38,302 nucleotides of DNA. It comes from Gammaproteobacteria bacterium (lineage in GTDB: Bacteria > Pseudomonadota > Gammaproteobacteria > SZUA-152). Made by a program: the position numbers and the translations under genes. Each line of letters opens with the position of its first letter. Within the stretch, counting starts at the first letter, position 1. The notes under the pieces were generated by a model that was not told the DNA's origin, did no database searches, and worked only from the letters and a program-made list of their open reading frames with translations. Location: positions 1-38,302 of the forward strand of contig JAADHZ010000144.1 in NCBI GenBank assembly GCA_013151575.1. Reading direction: 5' to 3'. Shown piece after piece: positions 1 through 9,044 of this stretch.

Positions 1-849
1 AATCTCTGAAAATTCACGGACGGTAGGCACACCGAAACCACCACCAAAATCAAAATAGCGAATATCAATATCGAGATCGCGCTTCAGCAGGTTGGCAAAT
101 TCCAACACTTCCTTTATCGCTTTCAGGTAGGTTTCGATATTGCGAATCCCGGTACCAAGGTGCACATGTATGCCACAGGGCTCAACCTGTTCATGCTCGC
201 GTAATTGCCGGAATGCCTTTAACGCATCACCATTGCCGATGCCCAACCCAAATTGTGCCGACCACCCCACTGAAGTCACCACCCGTACACCGACCCGTTG
301 ACGATGGCCGTACTTTTTCGCCAAGCCCGCAATCCATTCGATTTCGTGCAAACCGTCAATATTGATAATTTTGGCCTGACTGGAAACAGCCAGCTCCAGT
401 CCCTCACGGGTTTTACCCGGGCCATTGACGATAATAGAAGGTCCGGGCACACCCAGCTTCAGAGCCAGCCAAAGTTCAAAGTGGGAAATGACTTCCGCGC
501 AGGCACCACACTCATGCAGGGCGCGGATCACCCTCGGTAACGGATTGGTTTTATAGGAGGTGCCAATCACGACGTTGGGATAATGATCAGCAAACGCATT
601 GTAAAAGGCATGGTAGTTTCGGGTCAGTCTCTCCCCGTCCACCACATACAACGGTGCGCCATATTCCCTGGCAAGGGAAACCAGATCACAGCCCTGTGCC
701 TCCAAGTGGCCGACGTCATTAATGCCCAAATCCCAGTGAGAAGGGGCAAGTCCGTGCAGATCAAGCCCCCGGCGTGTGAACGCTTTGCGATCAGAAGCGG
801 CAATCCGGCGAAGAAATGCTCGTTTGAGGGTATTTTTGAGTGCCCCCAT
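1..849 (-). CDS. Group IV PLP-dependent decarboxylase (Orn/DAP/Arg decarboxylase 2 family), 3' end outside window
   Basis: Minus-strand frame open from the window edge to ATG at 847-849: MGALKNTLKRAFLRR...; PLP-lysine-like GTSYKTNPLPRVIR, HVHLGTGIRN and DFGGGFGVPTV motifs. Not in the ORF track because the stop codon lies outside the window. Confidence 0.85.
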   Translation of the reverse strand, partial: MGALKNTLKRAFLRRIAASDRKAFTRRGLDLHGLAPSHWDLGINDVGHLEAQGCDLVSLAREYGAPLYVVDGERLTRNYHAFYNAFADHYPNVVIGTSYKTNPLPRVIRALHECGACAEVISHFELWLALKLGVPGPSIIVNGPGKTREGLELAVSSQAKIINIDGLHEIEWIAGLAKKYGHRQRVGVRVVTSVGWSAQFGLGIGNGDALKAFRQLREHEQVEPCGIHVHLGTGIRNIETYLKAIKEVLEFANLLKRDLDIDIRYFDFGGGFGVPTVREFSEI

Positions 850-1248
850 CATTGGTCAGCTCCGCGTCCGACACCACAAATGGAGCTGAAAAACACAGAT
901 GGAAAAGTTTCCCGGTCTGAAAATAGGGGGGGCACGACAATACGAAGAGACGTTATTAGCATAGTGTGTTCGCTTCCTGCGCAAAATGGTAAATCGGATG
1001 ATACGCGCATGAACGCGACCCATGAGGCATCTCAGCCGGACGTAAATCCGCTACGTACGCTCTTCCCGGACTAAAAACCCCCTGAGCCCGCACATTTTAA
1101 GGAAACACGCGCAAACGCGCAATTTTATCAGAGGAGTATCGGGATTTTACCCACAGAGGAAGCCCCTGGTTCATTCGTGAAACGCGCTCCTGCCGTTCTG
1201 GAATGAATCAGAGGCCTCAAAATTTGCCCAATTGAAGATATCGTTTCA

Positions 1249-3870
1249 CTAGGCAGACAAACCCTGTCGGGAAAAGCGGCCATTGCAGGGGAAAAAATGG
1301 TCGCTATTCAGCAGCAACAAAATCAACAACAGCAGTACTCCAAAACCACCGCCACCTGAAGAGGAGCCACCTGAAGAGGGGCCGCCTGAGGAGGAACCGC
1401 CACCTGAAGAGGAGCCGCCTGAGGAGGAACCGCCACCTGAAGAGGAGCCGCCTGAGGAGGAACCGCCACCTGAAGAGGAGCCACCGGAGCCACCACCACT
1501 GGAACCCGATATTGCCTGCACGCTGATGTCGTCAAAAAAGGCGGAGTCATTGAAACTGCCAACACCCAAACGTCCCACTGCAAACGTGGCGTCGGTGGCG
1601 CTCAGTAACAGGCTACCGTCAAAAGTAACGCTGATTTGATCGCCGTTGCGCACAAGTTCAATGGCGTGATAATCATTGTCATTCAACCAGTCTGTGTCTG
1701 TGGTGGCCTCAGCCAATTTCCTGTAACTGCCAGCTTCCACCTTGAGCAGCTGCGTGGCATATGCTTCATTGTTGAGACTGAGGAAGTAGTAGTTGTTCGC
1801 ATCCTGGTAACCAAATAGCAGGGCCATGTCGGCAAAACTATTGGTTGCCACGTCATCACCTAGTCGGGCATTGAGACTGAACACCACGTCACCGTAGACC
1901 CCGGGCAGCAGACTGTATTCGCCCAGTGACCTGTTGTCGGGGGCATCGAAACTTGAGGTGTTGAGGCTGTAGGCGTAGTCACCATCATCCTGCACAACGG
2001 TCCAGCGCGATGGCGTTTGGGGTTCAAAACCGGCGGCGTTACCGTCTTCAAAACCTTCGCTGGCTTTATTAACAAAGGTTACGCTGGTGGCCGTTGTCAT
2101 GGTGTTGGGCACTATAGCGCGGTCGGTAATACCATCAATGGTCAAAGTGTAGCTAAGGCCCTCACTGAGGCTGCTGACACCAAGCAGCACCACCTGATTG
2201 TTGGCCTCCAACACGGCACTGTTCACCATTATGGAAGGGGCGATGCTGTAGCGACGGGTATCTTGTGCCGACACCGCGTCCACCGATTCATTGAACACCA
2301 CCTGAACAATATCAGGTCCGAGGGTGAGTGCTGCGACCACTATCGGGGCAGCGGTGTCAGCAACAATAGTCAGTGTGGCGCCATCGCTAACCATGCTGCC
2401 GCCGGCATTGCTGATCTCGGTGTTAAACACCGCAGCGTTATCGGCCATATCGGAGGCGGTGAGGGTGTAACTGGCCAATGTGGCACCGGCAATGGCCATT
2501 CCATTTTTTCTCCATTGATAGACCAGATTTCCGGTTCCCGCCGCCAGCACATTAAAAGTCGCATCCTGTCCCTGGTCAACAGTCACTGCCTGCGGCTGAA
2601 CGACAATGCTCAGCGCCGCCGAGGCGTCCGCCAACTTGTAAATCAGCACGTTCTGGCGGGAATCGTTCACCAGCACGTAGGCATTTTCACGCGGACTGTA
2701 GCGAAAACGCCCGTAGGTGCCTGTCGGAGCGGGCTCCTGGGAGGGTGCGCTTAACGCAATCCAGTCTTTGGCATCCATATCAAGCGCATGAACAGCACCA
2801 CCACTCCAGACAACTATCCTGTCGATAACCGGATCATAATTGACGCCGGGACGATATTGCCTTCGCACCGTTCCCCCGTCCCGCCCCCAGCCTTTGACGA
2901 TAAACTCGCCACCCGTCGTATCCCAATACTGGGGGGTGTAATTCTGATTCCTGATGTCATACACGATAATCCCTTTATCCTGTGGGGTATCGATAGGCGG
3001 CATTCCGATAACAATCAGCAAACCGCGCTTCGTGTCCACGGTGATACCACGATCCAGCCAGACAGCGGTGGAATTTAATTTATCCCAGCGATTACTCGAC
3101 ACATCGTAGACAAACAGGCCATCCGGGCCCACAGAGTAAACTTTGTCGGATTCAGGGTCATAAGCCGCTGACGTAGGCGCCCAAACCGGAGGATGGATAG
3201 GCTTGCCATTGCCGTCAAATTCTGAATCAGGCGCCATGCTAATCCATTGTTTGTTATCAAAATCAAACGTCCAAGTATTATGGTCCACCCCGCCCTGAAA
3301 GCAGGACAATGCGCCTGCGGGGGTCGAAAAAAATCGGTCGATGGTGGAAATGTAGTCAATATTGTAATAGGTGTGACGGCTATTCGGATTACCATCCGCC
3401 AGCAAAGAAGGGCACGGCCAAGTTTCCGGGTCCATGGCAGTAGAGGGATCGGTAACCCGTCGCCACGAAAAATCCGTCAGGTCGAACGTATAAATTTCAT
3501 TCCCAAAATAGGCCGCGTGCCCCCCACCCCAAATGGCCAAACGATTCCGCTTGGAATCAAAAGCCGCACCGCTGTATAGGAAAATACCCCGACTATCCAA
3601 ATAGGCCGACCCCGCATCCGTAATATTCGAAAAAAACGCGCGGTTTGCCTCCACCTGACGCATTTCACTGTTGGGCACCTCGTACCAGGTATTCGGTGGA
3701 AGATTTTGGATAACGCTGTTTGGGGCTGCGCCAACCACAGCAAAAACCTGTGCAGAAGTGACGATCAGCGCACAAAAAAGGCTCAACAACATCAGCAAGT
3801 AGCGGAAAATGGGCGTAATAGTTGAAACAGTGGATAAACTCGAAGACTGGCTCACCTTTAACCTCGTCAT
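1249..3870 (-). CDS. Secreted multidomain protein: kelch/galactose-oxidase-like beta-propeller, Ig-like domains, ConA/LamG-like domain, Ser/Gly repeat linker and C-terminal hydrophobic helix
   Basis: 914-aa ORF (1249..3993); the internal start MTRLKVSQ at 3870 is followed by signal-like YLLMLLSLFCALIVTSAQVFA. Kelch-like AFDSKRNRLAIWGGGH; Ig-like VVQPQAVTVDQGQDATFNVLAAGTGNLVYQWRKNG; tail (SSSGGG)n then GFGVLLLLILLLL. Confidence 0.75.
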   Translation of the reverse strand: MTRLKVSQSSSLSTVSTITPIFRYLLMLLSLFCALIVTSAQVFAVVGAAPNSVIQNLPPNTWYEVPNSEMRQVEANRAFFSNITDAGSAYLDSRGIFLYSGAAFDSKRNRLAIWGGGHAAYFGNEIYTFDLTDFSWRRVTDPSTAMDPETWPCPSLLADGNPNSRHTYYNIDYISTIDRFFSTPAGALSCFQGGVDHNTWTFDFDNKQWISMAPDSEFDGNGKPIHPPVWAPTSAAYDPESDKVYSVGPDGLFVYDVSSNRWDKLNSTAVWLDRGITVDTKRGLLIVIGMPPIDTPQDKGIIVYDIRNQNYTPQYWDTTGGEFIVKGWGRDGGTVRRQYRPGVNYDPVIDRIVVWSGGAVHALDMDAKDWIALSAPSQEPAPTGTYGRFRYSPRENAYVLVNDSRQNVLIYKLADASAALSIVVQPQAVTVDQGQDATFNVLAAGTGNLVYQWRKNGMAIAGATLASYTLTASDMADNAAVFNTEISNAGGSMVSDGATLTIVADTAAPIVVAALTLGPDIVQVVFNESVDAVSAQDTRRYSIAPSIMVNSAVLEANNQVVLLGVSSLSEGLSYTLTIDGITDRAIVPNTMTTATSVTFVNKASEGFEDGNAAGFEPQTPSRWTVVQDDGDYAYSLNTSSFDAPDNRSLGEYSLLPGVYGDVVFSLNARLGDDVATNSFADMALLFGYQDANNYYFLSLNNEAYATQLLKVEAGSYRKLAEATTDTDWLNDNDYHAIELVRNGDQISVTFDGSLLLSATDATFAVGRLGVGSFNDSAFFDDISVQAISGSSGGGSGGSSSGGGSSSGGSSSGGGSSSGGSSSGGGSSSGGPSSGGSSSGGGGFGVLLLLILLLLNSDHFFPCNGRFSRQGLSA
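1348..1500. repeat. 33-bp tandem repeat (minisatellite) encoding Ser/Gly-rich linker
   Basis: Unit accgccacctgaagaggagccgcctgaggagga recurs at 1396, 1429 and (partly) 1462, with degenerate copies upstream; exact 33-bp period. Confidence 0.9.
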
Positions 3871-4189
3871 TAGCAAAATACTCAACTGGATACGATAGAC
3901 GTTTTCAAGGATAGAAATCGACTGAAAACTGCATGCGTTAACCCTCTGGCGAGTGGTTTTGGGACGTAGTATGCATTCTTCATTCAGGTACATGTTTGGC
4001 TATGCCCACAATTTTCGTAAAAAGATATAGATTAGGTTCATTTCTATGGCAAAGCATCCCTGGGGCACAATAACCCCTCCTCACACACACGTTTTACCGC
4101 CAAATTACGTTCCAAAAATCGAAATCAATCAAATAAAGTGCTTGAAATCGTTTATCGCATTATAAAATAATGAACTACCCTGCAGCACA

Positions 4190-4319
4190 TTTAGGTTCTT
4201 TAATTCGAAAACCTAAACGTAGGTGCGGGCGATTAACCTCAGCTAATTTTTATTAATCGGCAGGTTATTTTTTAGCCCCTACCCCCAACGACCGGCAATC
4301 CTGATCCTGACACAGGATT
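4190..4319. promoter_or_regulatory. Cluster of inverted repeats in the divergent intergenic region
   Basis: TTTAGGTT(4190-4197)/AACCTAAA(4210-4217); GATTAA(4231-4236)/TTAATC(4253-4258); TAACCT(4234-4239)/AGGTTA(4262-4267); AATCCTG(4297-4303)/CAGGATT(4313-4319). Confidence 0.45.
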
Positions 4320-4426
4320 ACGCCCCACCTATTTTTCATGCTCGGGTCAACCATCCCGTTATCAGTGCGTTGTTATTAGTGAACACAACATTCACAGATG
4401 CAACAACACAAGCAACGGAGTTTCCC

Positions 4427-4831
4427 ATGAAATACACCAAAATCTGTTACACCGGCCTGTGTGCCGCCCTGCTGGCTCTCCCGATGATCGCTAGCGCCAG
4501 CCCCGAACATAACGCGGGGAATCGACTGGATAATCGCGGTGACCGCATTGAAAACCGGTTGGACCTTCGCGGTGACCGCAGCGACCGACGTCTGGACAAC
4601 CGAGGCGATCGCATCAATGGCCGCCTGGACCGCAGGGCCGACCGTGCCGCCGCAGCCGGTATGGACGTCCGCGCCGCACGCCTGGATCGCCGGGGTGACC
4701 GCATCGACAGCCGACTGGATCGCCGGGGCGACAGAATCAATGCCCGACTGGACCGTCACGGCGGTCGCATCAACCATCGTCTGGGGCATCGCGGTGACCG
4801 TCTACAGAATCGCGTAAACCGCCGCCACTGA
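4427..4831 (+). CDS. Exported Arg/Asp-rich protein of 11-residue RLDxRGDRIxx repeats, function unknown
   Basis: ATG at 4427; signal peptide MKYTKICYTGLCAALLALPMIASASP; mature part is tandem RLDNRGDRIEN/RLDLRGDRSDR/RLDNRGDRING/RLDRRGDRIDS... Confidence 0.8.
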   Translation: MKYTKICYTGLCAALLALPMIASASPEHNAGNRLDNRGDRIENRLDLRGDRSDRRLDNRGDRINGRLDRRADRAAAAGMDVRAARLDRRGDRIDSRLDRRGDRINARLDRHGGRINHRLGHRGDRLQNRVNRRH

Positions 4832-4848
4832 TCAGCCGCGCGGCCATC

Positions 4849-6066
4849 TCACGAAGCGACAGGAATGAGGCGTAGCTCGCGGGTATCACCTTTTTTACGA
4901 CGCGGCGGCAGTCTGCTGCTTAACAACGCCATCACCTTTTCGGCTGTGGCGCGGTAGGCGGTGAGTTTTCCACCATAAATAGTGAGTACACAGGGTGTAT
5001 CAGTGCGGGCTTGATCGTTGTCGATATGCAACACCGTATCGCGTGTTTTTGCACCCAGGCCCCCGTCTCCTGCGGGCAATACCCGCAGCCCGGCGAAAGC
5101 CCGGCTCACGATGTTCTCACCCCCCCGATCCGGAAAATAATAGCTAAAAGTTTCCAGCAAATAGGCCTGTTCTTCCGGCAGGGGGTGGACCTCTCCAGGG
5201 TCGCCCTGATACCGGGTTTCGGTGGTACCCAGTAGCACCGAATCACCCGCTATTTTCTCCTGCCAGGGTATCGCGAACGTCGGGCGAGCATCACGGGGTG
5301 ACTCCAGATAATAGATTCCCTTTTCCAATTGGGCATCCAGCACCAAATGCGTGCCCTGTACCATGTCGAACGCCAGTGACACGGGTTCGGGGCTTACCCG
5401 TCCCAGCACCCGGTTCACCCATGGACCGGCGGCGTTGACCATGGCACGGGCCAGGCAGTGCCGCTCCTCCCCGTGACTGCGATAACGTATTTGGATGCGA
5501 TCACTGGCGATGGTTGCCTGCAATAGTTCTGCGTCCTCTTGCAGTTGCGCGCCCAGACCTTGCGCAGAGGCCATTACCGCCTGGGTCAAAGCGCGGTCAT
5601 CGGTTTGTGCGTCCCAATACTGGAAGACGGAGAGTAAGCCTTCGCGATTGAGCCCGTCCAGGCTATCCCACTGCCGACGAGGTAAACGATGAAAACGCAC
5701 ATCCTTGCCGCCACCGGCTAACATGGAATATAGGGCCAAGCCGGAAGCTATCGTGAACCGGTTTCTTGTGCTGTTTTTATAAATAGGAATATAAAATCGG
5801 CGCATGCGCACCAACTCCGGAGCCAGCTTCAGTAACAGGCTGCGCTCCCGCAAACATTCACGCACCAAATCGATTTGTCCGTGTTCGAGGTAACGCAGCC
5901 CACCATGAATCAGCTTGCTCGACCGGCTGGAGGTGGCGCAGGCCAGAGTTCCCTGCTCCAGCACCAACACCGAAAAACCGGCGGCCACTGCGGCCTGCGC
6001 CACGCCAACGCCGTGAATGCCGCCGCCCACCACAACCAAATCAAATTCGTTGCGCTCAATCCCCAT
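4849..6066 (-). CDS. FAD-dependent glycerol-3-phosphate dehydrogenase-like protein, short form
   Basis: N-terminal FAD motif DLVVVGGGIHGVGVAQAA; TSSRSSKLIHGGLRYLEHG; GTTETRYQGDP; IYGGKLTAYRATAEKVM. Only 405 aa. Confidence 0.85.
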   Translation of the reverse strand: MGIERNEFDLVVVGGGIHGVGVAQAAVAAGFSVLVLEQGTLACATSSRSSKLIHGGLRYLEHGQIDLVRECLRERSLLLKLAPELVRMRRFYIPIYKNSTRNRFTIASGLALYSMLAGGGKDVRFHRLPRRQWDSLDGLNREGLLSVFQYWDAQTDDRALTQAVMASAQGLGAQLQEDAELLQATIASDRIQIRYRSHGEERHCLARAMVNAAGPWVNRVLGRVSPEPVSLAFDMVQGTHLVLDAQLEKGIYYLESPRDARPTFAIPWQEKIAGDSVLLGTTETRYQGDPGEVHPLPEEQAYLLETFSYYFPDRGGENIVSRAFAGLRVLPAGDGGLGAKTRDTVLHIDNDQARTDTPCVLTIYGGKLTAYRATAEKVMALLSSRLPPRRKKGDTRELRLIPVAS

Positions 6067-6841
6067 CGCACGCCGCCTCTGCTAGTCGCGGATCCGCGAG
6101 CATGCCACCGATATCCCAGGTTTCGATGAAATGCGCACCCCGTTGCGCCCAGTGCAAAGCCAACGCCGGGTTCACAATATCGTACAGCGCCCAGCGCCAA
6201 GGGCCAGACCACAGCGCGCCATCGGTATCGGGTATCTTTTTGTAGTTACAAATCAACACCTCCGGTTGCAGTTGTTGCGCGGCCTGCTGTGCTTCGCTGC
6301 CCCATTCACGGATCACCCAGCCGATGGGGGGAATAGTATTTTTTTCGGTGCCCAATTTTTTCACTGCGGCCAATACCGCAAGGTCGAAGGAAATCAACAC
6401 ACAACGCGTGCAGTATTGCGCCAACTCCGCAACCATGCGCTGAGCCACGTGCTCAACACCAAAACACACCACAGTACGGCGTTTGATCTCCACAAAAGCC
6501 GTGGCTTGCGGCCAGCGGTCCAGTAGCTGCAACACATTTTTTAATGTAGGCACCGGCTCATCGTTAAAACGGTCACCAAAACGGCCTGGCTCACCCGCGT
6601 GCAGGGTGGACAATTGCGCCCAAGTGCTTTGATGAATGTCACCGGCGTGGCCGGTGGTGCGAGACAGTTCGCTGTCGTGAAACACCACGGGCACATTATC
6701 TTTGGTGAAGTGCACGTCAAACTCGAAATAGCGAGCCCCGGCCTGCAATGCAGCCAGCAGGCCCGCCAGGGTATTCTCCGGGTAACATTGGCTGTAACCA
6801 CGGTGGGCGATCAATTGCGGTACGGGTAACGCGTCATTCAT
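6056..6841 (-). CDS. Glycerophosphodiester phosphodiesterase
   Basis: LIAHRGYSQCYPENTLAG, FEFDVHFTKDNVPVVFHDSELSRTT: GDPD catalytic motifs. Overlaps the neighbouring genes at both ends. Confidence 0.9.
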   Translation of the reverse strand: MNDALPVPQLIAHRGYSQCYPENTLAGLLAALQAGARYFEFDVHFTKDNVPVVFHDSELSRTTGHAGDIHQSTWAQLSTLHAGEPGRFGDRFNDEPVPTLKNVLQLLDRWPQATAFVEIKRRTVVCFGVEHVAQRMVAELAQYCTRCVLISFDLAVLAAVKKLGTEKNTIPPIGWVIREWGSEAQQAAQQLQPEVLICNYKKIPDTDGALWSGPWRWALYDIVNPALALHWAQRGAHFIETWDIGGMLADPRLAEAACDGD

Positions 6842-8451
6842 TGTGACGATTCTCCTGATGGTTTTTCGATCATGTGGCTGCCCTCTGATTCGCCGGGATC
6901 AAACACCCCAAAACCCGTTGGAAGTTGAACGCCATTTTTTTGCGACAATTCTTGTGCCAGCGCCTGACACCAACGCCGGTAGCGCCCTTGCAGCTTCGGG
7001 TTTGGTTGAGGCTCGAAACCTTGCAAGGATAGTTCGCGCCAGCTCGCAGATTTTATCGCCCCTTGCGCAAATCGCGATGCGGCGAGTTGGCGCGCCAGCC
7101 CTCGGGCCGTCGCCTCGGGGCAGTGCGCCCGCAGTACCGGGAACCCGCTAAGGTTAGCCAAACGTTGGCACAAACCGTCCAGCACCGCCAACCCTCCGCT
7201 GACCACTATGCGCCGCACGGGTTGGGCTGGTTGTTGCGCCTGTGCTAACTGCCACAAATTAACCTGGACTAAAAACAGGATACTCTCCACCACCGCCACC
7301 AGTTTTTCGCCCGTCGTTGCCCTGCCCGTCCCGTCAATGTAGCGGGATGTAAAATCCGCCACCCAAAACGGCGAACCCAGGCCGGACACGCCGTTGAGGT
7401 AAAGTGGGATGTTGCTTGCGGTGGCCAACCAACGGGGTAGATTTTCCTCGGCCTGTTGGGGCGAAATCGCCAGCGCCTTTTGCTCTGCCAACAAGGCACT
7501 GCCGGCGCCGTTCACCGTGGCCTCGGCAACATAGGTGGCTGACTGCTCGTCGGCCCACACCACGCTGCGTAGCAGGCATCCGGGCATGGCGGTATTGTCG
7601 TGCGCCAGGGTGCGTTGCAGAAATCCGCCGGTACCGATATTCAGGTAGGCCGTGTCGGTTTGCGGCTCCCCGAAGGCGAACAACGCGGCGGACTGATCAC
7701 CCATACACACGGTGAGCGGCACTGCGCGGCCTGCGATGTTCCGATGCCCAAAACAATGGCGACTGGGCACGCAGCGGGGCAATGCAGCGGCGTCCAAACC
7801 GAACATCGCCAGCAGCTCGGGGGACCAGTCCCGCGTGCGCACATCCCACAGCAGGGTGCGCGAGGCATTGGACGGGTCCACCAACAGCGGCTTTTCCGTC
7901 AGTAGCCGGTATAGCAAAAAACTCGCCAGCGGCCCCCACGCAAGACGATGCTCGCGGTGGGCAACCTGCACTGAAGGGAGCTGTTCCAGGCACCAGCGCA
8001 GTTTGCTCACCCCAAAATGCGGAGTGGGCAGCAGGCCGGTGATGTGTTGAATGCGCGGGGTCTGCGCACCGAACGCAGACATCCAGCGTCGCGCACGCCG
8101 GTCCTGCCAGCTGATGACGGGGGACAACGCCTCCCCGGTACGACGGTCCCAGCACACCACGCTGGAACGCTGGGTGGCCAGGCCCATTGCTGTCACCCGG
8201 GCGGCCTGTTCGCCCAGCTGTGCCACGCAATCCGCCAGCGCCTGTTCCACCGATAACACCAGCTCGTCGGCATTCTGCTCCACCCGGTCCGGCGTGGGGT
8301 GTTGCAACTCCGGCTCCCGTTCGGCGCGCGCCAGCACCACACCGTGGGCGTCAAAGGCCATCACCCGGCTGGCATGACCACCCTGGTCGATCACGAGGTA
8401 AATCTCTCCGACGGTCACAAGCCACTCAGCATTCGCGGTTACCCGACACAT
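6838..8451 (-). CDS. FGGY-family carbohydrate kinase, glycerol-kinase-like
   Basis: VIDQGGHASRVMAFDAHG, ATQRSSVVCWDRRTGEALSPVISWQDRR, MGDQSAALFAFG, LNIGTGGF. 4-bp overlap with the GDPD gene. The start is uncertain; internal GTG codons before IDQGG are possible. Confidence 0.85.
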   Translation of the reverse strand: MCRVTANAEWLVTVGEIYLVIDQGGHASRVMAFDAHGVVLARAEREPELQHPTPDRVEQNADELVLSVEQALADCVAQLGEQAARVTAMGLATQRSSVVCWDRRTGEALSPVISWQDRRARRWMSAFGAQTPRIQHITGLLPTPHFGVSKLRWCLEQLPSVQVAHREHRLAWGPLASFLLYRLLTEKPLLVDPSNASRTLLWDVRTRDWSPELLAMFGLDAAALPRCVPSRHCFGHRNIAGRAVPLTVCMGDQSAALFAFGEPQTDTAYLNIGTGGFLQRTLAHDNTAMPGCLLRSVVWADEQSATYVAEATVNGAGSALLAEQKALAISPQQAEENLPRWLATASNIPLYLNGVSGLGSPFWVADFTSRYIDGTGRATTGEKLVAVVESILFLVQVNLWQLAQAQQPAQPVRRIVVSGGLAVLDGLCQRLANLSGFPVLRAHCPEATARGLARQLAASRFAQGAIKSASWRELSLQGFEPQPNPKLQGRYRRWCQALAQELSQKNGVQLPTGFGVFDPGESEGSHMIEKPSGESSQ

Positions 8452-8618
8452 TTTTCTGGCAAATATAGGAAGTAACGGACGACACGGCGCTAAATTTTGT
8501 TAACAGGGCAGCATTGCTGCGATGTATTTTAGTCACGATAGGAATACCGAATGCACCTGGCAGCTGGGGCTTTAGCGCTCCGTTAATTGTGCATGACGAC
8601 TCATATCACGACACTGTA

Positions 8619-9041
8619 CTAGAGACCTTTTTTCAAAACCTTCCCGGCAGCTTTTCCAGGTGCAAGGGTGACGGTATTGGTAATGATGACCGATGCGGCT
8701 GGAGAGGCGTGGCCGGATGGCAGGGCCTTGGTGAAAGTCACCCGCTGCGGCATACCTTTGCACCAGTCGGGTTTGGTGCGGACGACGGTAATACGTAGTG
8801 CGGCGTTATGGTCAGATGAGTCGCGTTCGACCGACAGGTCAAAATCCTGCACGCGAGTGCAGCCCGTGCTGGTAACGGTAAAGGTGAGCGTCTGCGGCGA
8901 CAACGAGTAGTGGTGCAGTCGTGCTGCGCTCGGCGCTGCTTGGGCCTGGGCGATGAACAATAGTATTGCGGCAATGACGACGATGGTGAAAAAATAACGG
9001 GAATAACCCTTTCCAGTGACGTTTTTCGCCGCGTTTTTCAT
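8619..9041 (-). CDS. Small exported protein of unknown function
   Basis: N-terminal hydrophobic signal FFTIVVIAAILLFIAQAQA; two Cys in the mature region; start lies 3 bp after the stop of the upstream protease gene. Confidence 0.65.
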   Translation of the reverse strand: MKNAAKNVTGKGYSRYFFTIVVIAAILLFIAQAQAAPSAARLHHYSLSPQTLTFTVTSTGCTRVQDFDLSVERDSSDHNAALRITVVRTKPDWCKGMPQRVTFTKALPSGHASPAASVIITNTVTLAPGKAAGKVLKKGL

Positions 9042-9044
9042 GTG

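Noticed and set aside
583-1074. 163-aa plus-strand ORF at the left end
   Set aside because: Mostly antisense to the PLP decarboxylase; no motifs.
1283-1639. Pro/Glu-rich PEEEPP repeat ORF on plus strand
   Set aside because: Reverse complement of the Ser/Gly minisatellite; no independent coding evidence.
4376-4789. 137-aa and 97-aa minus-strand ORFs opposite the RGD-repeat gene
   Set aside because: Repeat periodicity keeps other frames open; the plus frame alone has a signal peptide.
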